This document shows positions 12,101-26,500 of a stretch of 64,000 bases of DNA, in pieces (positions within the stretch are counted from its first letter, which is position 1; every line of letters starts with the position of its first letter). The position numbers and the translations under genes were made by a program. A model generated the notes under the pieces. That model had not been told where the DNA came from and did not search any database. It was given only the letters and a program-made list of their open reading frames with translations. The stretch lies in NCBI GenBank assembly GCA_009617715.1, contig VTFK01000142.1:310001-374000 (forward strand), read 5' to 3'. The stretch is from Plectrocnemia conspersa (lineage: Eukaryota > Arthropoda > Insecta > Trichoptera > Polycentropodidae).

Positions 12101-15100
12101 AATTCAGATTAATAATTTACCCTGATTGGGTGTTAAGAGCAGCAGCAAGTTGATGCTGATTTTTCAAAAAAAAATTGAAAACAGATAAGGCACATTTCCA
12201 CCTTTCTGGATATGTTATAAGCAAAATTGCCGCAAATGGGGCGAGGGAAATTTTCATGTGATTCACGAAAGACCATTACATGCCCAAAAGGTGATTGTTT
12301 GGTGCGCATTGTGGTCAGGCGGTGTCATTGCGCCTTATTTTTTTTTTAACGATGAAGGTCGAACATGAACAGTCAATGGTGAGCGCTATAGGTGCATAAT
12401 AACCGATTATTTTTAGCAAGAAATCGAAGACATGTGGATCTAACAAGACGGCGCACATCGAGTGCAACGTTGGATGTTTTGCATCAAAAGTTTCCATCGA
12501 CTGGCCTACAAGATCACGCGATTTAACGCCGTTGTTTTTTTTTGTGGGGCTACACAGAGTCGTGTACGCCGAAACGTTAGAGCACCTTAAAACCATTAAC
12601 ATCCGCCAAGATACCGCCCGAAATGTACGAAAAAGTTCGAAAGGATCGGTTGCTACAAAAAGTCTAAAGGCGGCCATTTAATTGATATTATTTTTCATAA
12701 TAAATGAAATACATCAAATGTTAGATTAATAAAAAAATCCGAAGATATCCTAATTTTTTTTCAAGTTCGGAAAGTTTGGATCACTTTTATAATGGTTTTC
12801 ATATAAAAACTACTTACATTTTAACAAACAAAATATATTGGAAAAAGTATTTTCACTACCCTTATTTGAATAATAATTATTAACAATCTGATTGTAATTT
12901 ACTTAGTCTATTGTGCTTTGCAATGAGATTTTTTTATGGATGTAGAAGAAATTATTACTTTACTTTTTTCCTTCATATTTTTAACGGAATTTTCTATAAA
13001 CTGTAGATTTTAAGAAATAGTTTTCCCCAGAAATTATTTATTTTTGTAAAAAAAAGCTTGGAATACGACTAAGAAATTAATTAACCCCCCTTTGAAACTT
13101 TGACAGTCCAAATCTCTGCGTTATAACATATTATAAATATAAAAGATAAATCCGACGCTTTTAAAGTTTCTGGATATTTTAATGAGCGCTGTTAACGAAT
13201 GGTTGCAATAAACGTCTCAAAAGCCATAAAACTAATGTCTGTTGCCATCCATATTTTACCCTTTGCTTATATTTGAAGCTCACCCGGAAGGAAGTCGCTT
13301 CATATGGCTTGAGCGTTTATAAATACCATACACGCACATTGTGTATGTGTTTTTATTTTATCCGTATAAGGCGACACCTAAAAGCGTTATGCAATACGTT
13401 TGTTTACCTCTTATCAGCGGCCGCTCAGCTTCCTCCTACTCCTACTCCCCATCTCTTCTTCTTCTTCTTCTGTCTTCTTCGGTCGTTCTCTCCAGCGCGT
13501 GCATCCGGCATATTTCGCTGGAGCGCTCAGTCTACGCCTGGACCTGGAGCTGGAGGTTGCCTCCTCAAAATACTTCACAATCATGGTGAACATGGCGCTG
13601 GCGTCCATCATCGTAGGGGTGGCTCCGCAGTTCTTGGGAGCGCCTCGTTGGGTCATCCCTCAGCTGCCTTCTCTGTCCGACTGCTTGGGTCCAGTGAGCG
13701 TCCCGTCATTCGTCTTCATCGGCGACCCCAAGCCTCCGCAGGTATTCAAAGAACATCTTGCCTTCATTGAGGTTCGGAACACTTTGACAGGAATTCGTCT
13801 CTCCGCGCCGGCATGGACGACTCCTTCTATATATATAAACACCTGAGTGCACTCGTCGCGATGCACTGCGTGCTATTTCGGTGCAGGAACGACGCTGTCC
13901 TTTAGGTTTTGCTCTTCCGCTAGACGACGGCGGCGGCATTCCGCCTATGTGATTGTGTAACTGTATCGTTAAGATTCGATGGGCGAAAATAACACGAGAA
14001 AGGTCATGACGATTCGCACCAAGTGCTGAAAAAGATAGGAGAGTTACTCTTGGCAAGGTCGCAAAATTTAAGAATTTTTGGGTTGTAATTTCCATAGAGA
14101 AACGTCGACTAAAGTTACTCGCAAAACTAAGATGTATTCATATTACTAGTGTATCTATTTGTATTAAAAAAATAATAGCCTAGAACCTAGATTTATAAAC
14201 GCGTCAAGGTTTTTTATTGCAGATATTCTAATTGCTCTAAACAATACGTCGTACATATATGTATATCTTAAAAGTTTTAACGCTCAACTATTCCATGTAC
14301 ATAATTTTTAGATTTTCTTAAACGCACTACCATTCATTTAGCGGTCCGCTAAACATTTCTGTAAATCTTACGTAACGCAGCGTTTAATCCATTGTAGGTT
14401 TTAACTTAACACTTACTATTAATTTAAACACTTTCTGTATTTCTTCGTTTGATTCCTAAATATATATTTTTTATATTTCTGTTTAATTTGTTGATTTTTA
14501 ATATTGAGGTGTTGGATGAAATGCCGCATTATTAATCCTTTAAATAACTTTAATAACACTTACATTTAATCTTTTAAAGATTTTAAAGAAACCCACAATC
14601 TATATTTGCACATTATACTGTTGCTTTTGAAAATCACTATGTATTTCTTTTCTACTCTCAAGAGTGTTTTATTTATAAAAAATTAGACTTCAAGTAATAC
14701 CATATATGTCAACTATAGTTGTAGCCTTAACTAATTTTCTAAAACAACCACAAAGAGACAACCGCTGAAGAGTCATATAGCGATACCATTGCTTGGCATA
14801 TGCATTTATTCGAGTAAAAATAATAAATTATATTTACGTTTCAGTACTTTATATTTCGGCGGCGTTTGAGATTATTATACGCCAAAATAAATCCCGCTTT
14901 ACAAGTGTTAATTGCGCCGTAGAGGATTTTTTAGAGTCGTATCGCTAATCAATTGCCCTAAATAAAAAACTTTCTTGCTATCTGCTCAAATGCCATCGCT
15001 TTTTATTCATGTGTGTAGCAATAAAAATTTCATTGTGTCTATGACTCGCATCTTATACAATTTAAATACAACTCGACGATTCAGTGTGCCACCACAATAC

Positions 15101-18100
15101 TACTATAAAAATAGGCAATGTGTCTGTGAGGAAATAGATATTGTATTTAGAGGAATTTACAACTGTATAACTTGGATTAGCAAAGGTTTACCCTATGTGG
15201 AGCGTGGAAGTTTCGAGATTCGTAAAAAAGGTCTATGAATTTTTTGATGAATAATCCTTGAACTATATAAAACACTAAATACCTTTTTTGTGACACAGTT
15301 CTAACTAATTAAAAAAACAAGCAATAAAGCATTGGTCCTTGAATTTATGGTGCATTTTTTGTCGAACTAATAATGTCGATTCGTGTCAACAATCGCCATT
15401 CGCATTCACAGCGGTGAAGATTCTCGCTTTCCAACGCAGCGCATGCAAATTATTGCAACGACCGTTCGGGTACACCCAGCCTCTCTTCGAACCGCAGTGA
15501 CACTTGAAGATGATGTCATCTCACCACACGCGTCGATGACGCTATTGCGGGACAAACTTTTTTTCTGCAGAATCGTTTATTTATTATCACTTCGAAGAAG
15601 AAAGATGACAGACGGCGACCGGTCTGCGCGGATTGACATGTCATAGACCAGTACCGCGAGACAGCTCCATATCTGATCCACGGTTCCATTTGTTCGTTGT
15701 GAAGAATCTAAGCTGACTGCATTTTCTTATGAGATTGGAGGAAAAAATTGTGTCAGTATATGCGGAGTGCACCCAAAGTGATTTGTTTTGCAATACTTGC
15801 AAAAGTTTCCTACGTTTCCAAGGTCTTCGAACTGACCGATAAAATAGTGTTGTTTTGCGGAAGTAAAAGAAGAAATGTGTCACGACGCGTTCTAGTCAGT
15901 TGCTCGCCAAGTTTTTTTGGCGAAAATTTAAACGCTAATGAGCTGTGGCAAATTTCCTGAAACACAAGAATTTCACACCTTGTCCGTTATTTCGTTGTGG
16001 TTCTTTGCGTTTATGATATATGGCTTATTTGAAAAAAAACATATCAAGTGAGCTCAATTTGGAAATTATAGGTGTATTTCTCGTTCCTGGTCTTGGTGAT
16101 AATTTCTCCCATGCTGTTATTTTGAAACGAGTTATTAATAAAGCATTTTGTGGGCACTAATAAAAACACATTTGCGATTTCGTGATCGTCTTGTTTACGA
16201 ATACCGATCACAAATGCTCCTAATTTGCTCTGTTATCTATTATCAACGCTTACCCGACAGTTGATTGGTTTCAACGTTATTTCTCGTGACCTTCGTCCAC
16301 CAGTAGTTATTATTTTTTACTTCTAGTATTTTCGATAGGTGCATGCATGTATCATATGAAAAAAAATCTCTCTCCCTCAAATACCTCAGAGATTACAGTC
16401 TCTACAATATGTTTTATTAATTGCGACCAACCGTTATTAATGTATTATTATGGTTATATTTTTAATTTAAATTTGCATTTAAAGTGCGTCTGATTTCTCT
16501 GATTTTGCGACTCTAAAATGAGACTGAAATTTCAATTAAAAAGCTAACGATTGGTGTGAATTTTGGGATCTGTAAACCAACTAAATTAAATATGCTTCTT
16601 TTACTAATGTTAGTATGTTTTTATATATGTCCGAATCTGGTCTGGTAGACGACCCAAAATCAACTGTCAGGCGTGGTTCAAAACTGTTATTATCCCTGGC
16701 GCCTGTCGAAGTGAGGGGGTTATCGGCAGCACTCAGAAATTGTATTTGATAAGCCCACGCTTTCTACATGATGATCCAATTCAGGGCGAGTTTCATAAAT
16801 AGGCAGCACTGTAAATCAATCACGAGTGTTCAAAGTATCAAATGGTAATTACAACAACACATTTACGAAATGGATCGGCTGCTGCAAAAGGTCTAAAGGC
16901 GGCCATTTAATTGATATTTTTCATAATAAATTAAATACATCAAATGTTAGATTAATAAAAAAATCCGAAGATATCCAAATTTTTTTTCAAGTTCGGAAAC
17001 TGAAGTTGCATCACTTTTATAATAATTTTCTTATAAAATTATTTAAACTATATTTTTTAGAAAGGACTTATCATTATTTATATCTTTAAAGTTGTTATGT
17101 GAAACATCGTTATAACCTTTGTATAGCAAACGGTCGACACAAGTTAAAATTATATACATATTTAGAATTAGTTTCATATTTTTTTTAATTGTTTAAAGAA
17201 AAAAATTTTTTTTTACTCTTCGTTGATAAAACATTTATTATAATTATAATTGTACATACCAATTCAGTGTTCGTGTAAATTTTAAACCTATAAATAACAT
17301 TTCAGTTATTAATTAATAAGTTTACTTTTTAAAAAAAAATATACTTTGTTTAAAAATGTTATAATTGTTTTGATAACAAAACTTGTCTATAAAAACAGGC
17401 TTTTAGTATTCAGTGCTTATTTTCTTTTCAGATTTAAATTTATTGTTTGCAATTATGTAGCGCTGATCTCTCATGTCTCTTGGTAAACCCTGTCTTTCGA
17501 CTCTTCGCGAGTTAATTTTGTGCGACCCCATCGATCTTCTTGACATTCCGATCTGGTCATCGGGAGGCTCGTCCTTTTCCGAGTGTCGAACTCGCCGGAT
17601 TAGATTGTTTCTTGGCCGGCGAATACTATACTGCGGCATAGAAAGCACTTGGCTCAGCCAGCCGACTTCTCCTCAGTTTCGATCGCGACGCCGAGTGGCG
17701 TTCACGTATTTCCGTGGAACAGCTTGATCCGAAAACGATTTTTTTTATAATTATTTTTTTGGACCTTTGAAACATATGTACATGCACCTACATTTTTTTT
17801 GAGAGTGTGATAAGAATAAGTGCTAAGTGTAGTGTATATATTATAGTATGTGTTGTGATCAATTAATTGTACGTAATACATATAGAACAGTTGTTCTCCT
17901 TAGTGCTCTAGATTGCTGAAAAAATATTCGTTCAGGTGTTTGTGTCGCGCTCGTGTTGTTACGTTATCGTTTTTCTGCTACGTATTCAAACATTGTAACC
18001 ATTATACTAAAGTTGTATGCCGGTCTGCGATACTCATGGTAGAACGATGATAGTCGCTATCAGTACCTGAATGACGTGTAAATGTGTAATACTCGAAATT

Positions 18101-21100
18101 GGGTAGAGCAAACCGGAATGCAGATCATATTCAAGAAAATATCATCTTAATATTCATCGATAGACAACAATTTTACTTAACTATTGTAACAAAATAGGTC
18201 CTGTCATGTTAATGGTTGTTTATAATATCGAAAAATGCTTCTCAAATTGAAAGTTATCTAACCTGCGATTCTGTACTGTGATTTCATTCCCATTTTTTCT
18301 GGTCTTTGAACGTTTTGAAGCTATCACACAATGAACGTTTGCGGTTAGATATTTCTTTATCGGGGGTTTCCTTTTTTCCAGTCTCGTATGTTAATCATAC
18401 TGATTTTTAATGAATTTATGTCAAGGTCTAAACTCGAAACGTTCGAGTAACAAATTTAAAAAATAATTCAAATTTAAAACAGTTTTCTCATTGAAATGGA
18501 AATTCTTCATACATTTCGAAGTTAAAGGAATGTGCATGTTTCGCAACTACATTTTTACTTCAAGGCTTCTTTTAAAAGCGCCATCGTTGTATTTGAATTG
18601 TTAAAATGATACACAGGCTCCCAAACTTTGATGTCAGTAAAAGTCAAAAACATGGTAGTAAAGGGCACAAAGATGTTAGTAAAAGCCTAATATTTTTGGT
18701 TTAACGTTGTCTATATTTTTCAAAGAACATATGCGTTTCTCACATTTTATAATTTCGCTACTCGCTGATTTAACTAAAATAGCATTTAACACTATCGATC
18801 GATTATGCCTACCAGCATAATAAATTATACCCTCATGCGTGTAATTGTACAATTCTATTATAATAGAAACTCTTCTTGTCAAGCAATTAATTATAAATAA
18901 CGCGATTCTTTCAGTGTTTCGATAGTAGTTAATATTTTAGAAATTGCTATTGAAAGTATGCAAATTTTGCAGTACCATGCTTAGGAAATTTTCATTTAAA
19001 CTTACATTTTTTTTCAGAAAATTTTTATGTATAGCAAGATGGGTCATTTTTAGTGTATAAATGGTTAAATCAAGCACTAAATATCAGTATTTTATATAGA
19101 ATATAACTATTATACATTTGTGTATTTATTATTACTTGCTCTCTCCCTATCGTTTGTTTAGTAGATAGGGACAGATCGCCAGTTTTTGTGTGTTTTGCGG
19201 TCCAAAAAACATATACACAAGTCGTACACCTTCTGGAGATTAGTATCGTTAGGTTTATCTCATTCGAAGTTTAGAGAAGAATTGAATTCTCTCAGGTGTC
19301 ATGTGCAGTTTGATGAATCTGTCACACAATTCGTAAAACTTATATAAAAATTGGACATATATATGTAGAAAAAGGTTTGCAATCGCCCTCTTATGGATTA
19401 TATTATTATGCCACTCATTTTACATCATCTATCGCGTCTCGTACAATGTACACACTTGTTTTTAATTGATTATCACTATTGTTAGAGTCTGTTGCAAAAC
19501 TCTTTGAAATGCCTGCTCTATTCCCATGCACTTATATATTTATATTCTCCATATTTTCGACACTTTTCTTTGCGAATTCAATTCTGCGTCGAGTGCGTTG
19601 CGTCATTCTTCATTAATCATCGACCGGCTAGAAGAGAGTTCCGGTCACCGATTACGACCTTGCCTGATCAGGCGGGTTTTTAGTGGATATTCTTCATATA
19701 CAAATACCTTTTTATTTGCGATGATAAACTCGATTGGAACGCGGCTGTGTTTTGATTGTGACAATCGACCTGCCGTTCAGGACTTTTCAAAATGTTTTGA
19801 GTAAAGAGCGCAACTCGGTAGTGTTGGTATATTAGCTGTGTGACATTCTAAAGCTATAAATATAACGCGAAGCTTCCAGCTCACTCCGCCCACATTCACC
19901 TGTTGGTCGATTTGTGCGATTTCGAGTTTGATATCTCTGATATCCAGATATTGTGCGTGATATGCGCATTTGTGTTAATATGCGCACAAGGCTGTGATTG
20001 TTTTATCAGACGATATGATGATTTTAAACATTCTTCAAACGATTTTGCGTTTTTCATATCGCGTGTCGGCGGATTCGAACCGCAGCATTTCCGTGCCGTT
20101 AAAATAAATATTATCGCATATGTGTGTTATATTACAAGAATCTAATTGATTTAAATATAGGATAATAACTGGCTATTAATAGGTGTGGATTTTTCCGCTA
20201 TACGTAAATACAAACATCCTCTTTGGTCGTTTCTAAGAATAATAACTATATCAACGCAATATGATAGTCTTCCTATATATATAATCAGATTGATAACTAA
20301 AGTCCCGTCTAAATAAAATATTGCTACATTTATTTATTCTTCAAAGCTGGAACGAGTTGTTATGACTCCCACGCGCCACAGATTTCTTGTCATTGATTTA
20401 GCACGTTGGACGTGATCTGATCTTCTTCGGGTGCCGTCACCCGTTATGGGTAATAGACTGCTTTGTAACAGTAAACCAAATGATAGTTTATTGTAATGCC
20501 TTTTTCTGATAATAGTTTGGATGTGGATTTAACAGGAAATTGTTTTAAGAAATGTGTGTATTTAAATAAACACTTTGTACTAAATATAAAACGAATTGTT
20601 TGTGCATTTATTAAAGTGGTTAGATATCCTTCTTTGTGTGACTGTTTAGCTAGCAGCAAAACAAAAATTTCCGAGATATAGGCCCCCTAAACCCTTTTTA
20701 GTATTGCCGTACATGTACGTCGGTCGATCTTTCACTGTTTTGAGGTACCCCAAATAGTTATATTATATATTCACATATAATATAATTGTTATATATTTAC
20801 ATATGTAGCTGAAGGTTACGAAATAAATTAATAATTTAATAATAGAAAAGTGTTTAAAAAAATGATTAAAACACACTATTACAAGAAAGTAGTAAAATAA
20901 ATCAAAGCAAAAATCATTGATTTTTTATTATTGTTTTCTATAAATGCAATATTAAATAAAAAATTTTAACAATAAAGCAATTTGTCTGCAGATAAAAAAT
21001 TCCGAGATGGCATTCGAAAAAAAATTCCGAAATGACATTTTTTTGGCTCCCGCAGCAATTTGTCTTCAGAATAAAAAATCCAAAATGGCCTTTTTATATT

Positions 21101-23458
21101 TAGTGTCCCTATTTGATATTTTCAAAATCTGGTCATCTTATTTATGTGAAGTAAATCTTAATTTAATTAATTAATATAATTTGAATAAGTTAATTCATTG
21201 CAGAGAGTTATTCATGGGGTGTTCACTGCTCTGACCAATGCTCGCTCGCACCTAATCTGTCTCAGTAATGCAGAGAAAAAAAATTTTTTTTGAACAATTG
21301 CTTTATATATTGCTCATTTAAATTATCATCTATATTCAATGAAAGTATTCTGGAAGTGTCTTGTCAACAGACGTTTAGCTTACATTATCTTTTGTATATA
21401 TGTGTAAATATCCTAATTTATTTCAAAGTACGCCATGATAAACTATGCGTCTGTGATCGACCACTGTACTAATTTAATTTAATAAAAATCTAGCTACGTG
21501 TCCAAATGTAAGCCTGCTCTTTCTTAAGAAAATATCAATTATATAATATATATCTAAATTTCTCGTCACTAATTAACATTTTCTTTAAATAAAATAACAG
21601 TTTTATTAATATACAATTTAATGTGCTTAAATATTAGCCAATTTGGCTCCTGTATTTTAGAAATATACATATGAGCATTTTTAGAAGTCACTGATGAACA
21701 GGTGAACGTTGGTCAAACAGTTAACACCACATGAATAATTCTTTGCAACGAATCTACTTAAAATAAAGTTTATATAAATTGACCGGTTTAAATTTTAAAA
21801 CATATTTATGTAACAAAACATTGTTGGCCGCTTTCTTAGTCGTTAGGGGTCAAACGCAGAGAAAATTTGCATAACCATTGGTTTCTGAACGTGGCGCCGA
21901 TATTCTTAACAAGTAGCTTCAATTCCTCTCTAATATTTTCTTCACGGAAACTACACAGAATTACCTAAAAATTTCGCCCTACGCGGTAAAATCGACTCTT
22001 TTATTTTTTAAATAGAATTTAAATATTGTAAAATTAACTCCTAAAACGTTTTTTTTTTATATACATGTGTATAATTTGCTCCATAACGTTACCGCTCGAC
22101 ATAAGCGTGCACGACTAAAAAAAAATCTATAATGTACATATTTCCAACGTTTAATAAAATTTTGTACAAAACTTATCGATATATGATAACAATATATAGT
22201 GATAATTAAATAATAGGTGATTCTAATATTAATTAGACGGCAACAGAAAGCAGTGGATGTGGATTTAAAAGCATTACATTTCGGCTGATAACCAATACAA
22301 CTGAAATCTCGTAATGTTCTCTAATCTAGTTTTGGCATAATATTGTGCATAGTTCAATAGATAAAACTTAATCGTATGCGATAAATGTTTGTGTGCAGTG
22401 TTTTCCACCGATTATTATTATTATTTTTATTACAATGCTTATGAACGAAATTATCTTTATTATTTTCTTTCTTGAACAATATTATACATACAAAAATAAA
22501 ATATATAGATATCTAATTTATTTAAACCCACTTTGCTCATAATAATTTTGTAAGATAGAAGGGAAATGTTGGGGAAATGGTAGATGGGTTAACATCTGGC
22601 TATTTTCGAAACAATAGTAAAGTAATAACAGAGTATCAACTTTGATATTAAATGTTTGATATCGACGTCACACAATCTGTTGGAGAATCGTACTTTTCTT
22701 AAACACTTGAGTAATTCCCAAATTCGCACGATTTCAATACGATTATTTTTAGATGGTTTCTAATATAATTTTTACTGGCGACTTTTTGCTAAGACGTAAT
22801 TTATGGCATCATGGCGATATCGTGCAAACAAGTGGCGAACACGTGGCTAAGAGAAATAAAACGTGTTAATAAAATATTTATGGTTTTTTAGTCGCAATTT
22901 TTTTATGAAATATAACAAAATGAGCGACTTTAAACTCTGTGAGCCAACGCTTCTAAAACGATTATTTTGCTAGTTTCTTGAATTTTGGATGGTGCTGCAA
23001 CACACTTGCGCGCAATCGACATCATATCCGACCGGCGTTGTTTGTTACGCTTTTGCGAATAATAAAAGCCGTCTTTTGTAAAGTGTGTTACGTTCGCCTT
23101 GAGCCGCGATATCGATTGCATCTCTTGCTTAGTTTCCGTAACGCTTGCGGTCGCGCTTTGTATTATTTTCTTCTTTCTTTAAAATTCGAAACTCGCAATT
23201 GAGCAGTATAGAAACTATGCTTGGCGTTTTCATCGATAGTCGTCTCTTGCCCCCGTAGCAACATTCTCAACTTTTCCTACTCTAGAACAAGTTCAAAAAA
23301 TATTCGAATCGAAATACAGAAGTTAAAGCAATAAAAATTCATATAAAAATTGATTACATAATTCAACTAGTGATATTTTAATAAACCAGCTCACTGCAGT
23401 TCCTAAATTTTGTCATAGTAATTTTAATTCTTCCAGGGTGATTATTAAAATGTTGAAT

Positions 23459-23544
<86 letters not shown>

Positions 23545-26500
23545 GTTTTAACAAGCTTTAATATTTATTATGTTTTAGCTCTTTTTTCTTGTCTTTTTTT
23601 AAAGACACTCAAAAATCGTCCAAAGATATTCAACCTCGAAACGAGTAAATCCGTAAAATATTAAGGCATCTTCTTGGTCTCTAATTGCGTCGGATGTTAA
23701 TTTGCTTATTAAACTTGTTTATTAATTTCTACATTATTCTCCTTGAAACACATTTACGTTTGTTCGTTACGATAAAGGTTATATATTGTTGACTGTAAAG
23801 AATACTCACTTTAAAATCAGTTTATACTGTATGTTTATTAGTGTATATTAATAAACGAATAAGATTTATTTGAAGTTTTGAAATAAAATCGTATTTTGGT
23901 TTATTAATTCGTGACATGAACTTTAAATATCCGGAATCTTAATTCCCCCATCACTTCACCCTAATGTTTAACACCAGCAAGATAGACCGATGGTATAAGT
24001 CGGTGTCTGGGAAATCAGAATTAGTGATTATTATATAATTATAATTCCGATTGATCATTATAGACTAGGTTTTCCTAGATTTTCCTAATCTCATAAAATA
24101 AACGCGATGAATAAAAAATTAAAATCAAGCTGGTTCGTGCATAGTGACATCTATTGATTATAAGCTGTAATAATAGTTTGTAATTAATAAAATAAATATC
24201 ACTGATTTCAGTAGTATGTCTCACTACTTACTTCGAAGTTGCTGATTGTGTTTACCCAATTGTAATGCATTGGGCTAACGCTTGTCATATTACAATAGAT
24301 AACTTACAGTAAATATGTGTATAAATAATAGTTTATTAGAAAGAAACTCCATAAAAAAACTAAACAGTGTAGGAAGATTTCTTGATATCTTTATTTGAAG
24401 AAAAGATAATAATTAATTAAATTGTACAGTAAAAATTTTATTTGGGGAACGCATTTTTGATGCCGCGTTTGACATTCGCAAAATTTCTAAGATTTTTTAT
24501 TATCTGCTAACCGTTTCTTTACGCTAAAACGTTTTCATTGTACATTATAGTAGTAATTGCATAGGCAAGTGGTATCAGTTGGCGGGTTATCGTTGATAAA
24601 CAGTGAAATCGCTCCTCATTGGACGCAGATAGTGCAAATTATCTGGCACCGGTAGACATTCTTAAAAACTATGAGTCTGTGGTGAATTTTCAATCGTGCA
24701 TCATGGAGGTGGATTCGCACCCAGTTTGGTCCAGCGATAGGGAGTTCACCGATGGTGATCTAGACTGCTCGGACGATGAGAGCGAGGATACTTACCGTCC
24801 TCCCTACGAGACGGCTTCCAACGCCAAGACTTGCAACGAGGCAGTCAACGGTTTTGTCCAAAGAACGAAGAAACTGTCCGGTTCCTCTGCAGAAAGTCTG
24901 GCCCTTAATGGCAATGTTAACGGGATGGACGATAGCAGCATCGAGGGGATTCTGGGGAAAGATCACGATAAAGTACGATTGACGAGAGTCAAAATCATTC
25001 AGTGCATCATGAGCTAAAGTTTTGTTTTATTTCAGGCTGAAGCTCGATTGGCAGCTCGCCGGCAGGCCAGAGCAGAAGCTCGCGAGATTCGCATGAGAGA
25101 GATCGAAAGGCAACAAAAAAAAGAGCAAGAGGAAAATGCTGACCGAGCGTATGACATGTATCCTGGTGAGTTCACATAAAGATTTTATTTTATATGCTAG
25201 TTCTTTACTTAAAAACCAAATGATAAAATATTTGTCTTAAATGTGGACATTATGATAAAACCCTAATATTGTATGACTAATAAAATATACATATGATAGA
25301 ACCACGATAATTACATAATCTAATTGAATACTATATATTTTCCTGTTTTAATTTTTTTGCTAAAAGAGTCATCACTTTGTGCTTTAAAGACTTACTTCAA
25401 TTTTTGTTCCTTATCAACTTCTCCATTGTGGTTTTCGGTGATACTGGTTATAGCAATTCCATTTATAAACCAGTTATACCATTGTGATATTACTTCATTT
25501 TACTGTCTCAATTCTTAGCATTGATTATTTTGAAAATCATTAGATTTTAATGAAAATATAATATATCTCATATCATATCTAGATATTTTTTAATACTTGA
25601 TTTATGGCATCTGTCAAATTGACAGGTTTCTGATTTGATTTGTATCAGACAGTATTTTTTATGGGTTTTTTACGACTTCTTTGTATTTGAACAATGCATA
25701 TATATTAACACTATTTTTATTTTTGAAAATCTGGTCACTACCTATTTTTAATGATACCCGTAAACCTAATGTTAATGTTTTGTGTGTATGTATATATATT
25801 TCAACACAAAGATTGCAAAGCACTGCTTAATTTCATTCTGCTATAATACAAATAACTACATTTAAATTTATATTAATGTATACAGCTAACCTAACTAGTA
25901 AATAATAATTATTATTGAGAATTTCCGATGAGTTAGTATGCAAATGAATATAATCAATATTGTGTTTTTTCACTATCAATTTAATCATAGCTGATAAGAA
26001 TCTTGCATATGTTGCGATACATAACTATTTTGTTTTAGATTATTCCTATTCCTCGAGAGTATCGAGAGTGGCCGCAAACACGCAAGTGTCCACCCCCAGC
26101 GGAAGATTGGCATCCACCGGCAACGTCAACTCATATCATTCGTCACGAAGGAGCTCTGAAGATTCTATCGAAGAACCAGGCAGCATCAGAGACATTCGAG
26201 TGAGTATATTGAAAACGTCCCTCTCAATAATGCATTCTTTTATTGTTTCTTGATTTTACGACTTTCAGTACGAGTTGAAAGAAGTCGAAGAAAAATTCCG
26301 CAAGGCCATGATACTGAATGCTCAACTGGACAACGACAAAGCGTCCTTTTCGTATCAACTGGAATTGTTGAAAGATAAATTAGAAGATTTACAAGAACAA
26401 TATACGCAATTGCAGGTATGTTGTCGATTTTATATATAATATAACTGATAACATAGTTTATAATTTGTTGATGAGTGTCAGAATATTAAATAAAATTAAA

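Larger units (their letters stand above)
9266..24600. other. First intron of the LRRFIP-like gene (about 15.8 kb), transposon-rich
   Basis: No separate gene recognised. It contains a partial MITE copy (10262-10296), a fold-back element (10506-10689), a mariner transposase relic (about 11830-12830), its internally deleted relative (about 16790-17070), copy 2 of a dispersed repeat (21787-21917), a long AT microsatellite (23461-23542), a 12-base C run (9930-9941), and GC-richer islands at 11160-11450, 13420-13870, 17470-17740 and 22930-23260 whose function I could not identify. A TATA-Inr pair sits at 19855-19885. Confidence 0.6.

Noticed and set aside
13706..14095. 129-codon minus-strand frame
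   Set aside because: Composition is mixed, it crosses the border of the GC island, and no family is recognisable.
17403..17727. Overlapping frames on both strands (81 and 84 codons) in a GC-richer patch
   Set aside because: No recognisable domain on either strand and no supporting splice sites; left as part of the intron description.
20062..20105. tRNA-like T-arm (GGATTCGAACCGC, read on the minus strand)
   Set aside because: No D-arm, anticodon arm or acceptor partner at the right distance; isolated motif only.
22930..23121. 63-codon minus-strand frame with balanced composition in the LRRFIP intron
   Set aside because: No motif, no splice or promoter context, and such frames are expected by chance in a 15-kb intron; not listed as a gene.
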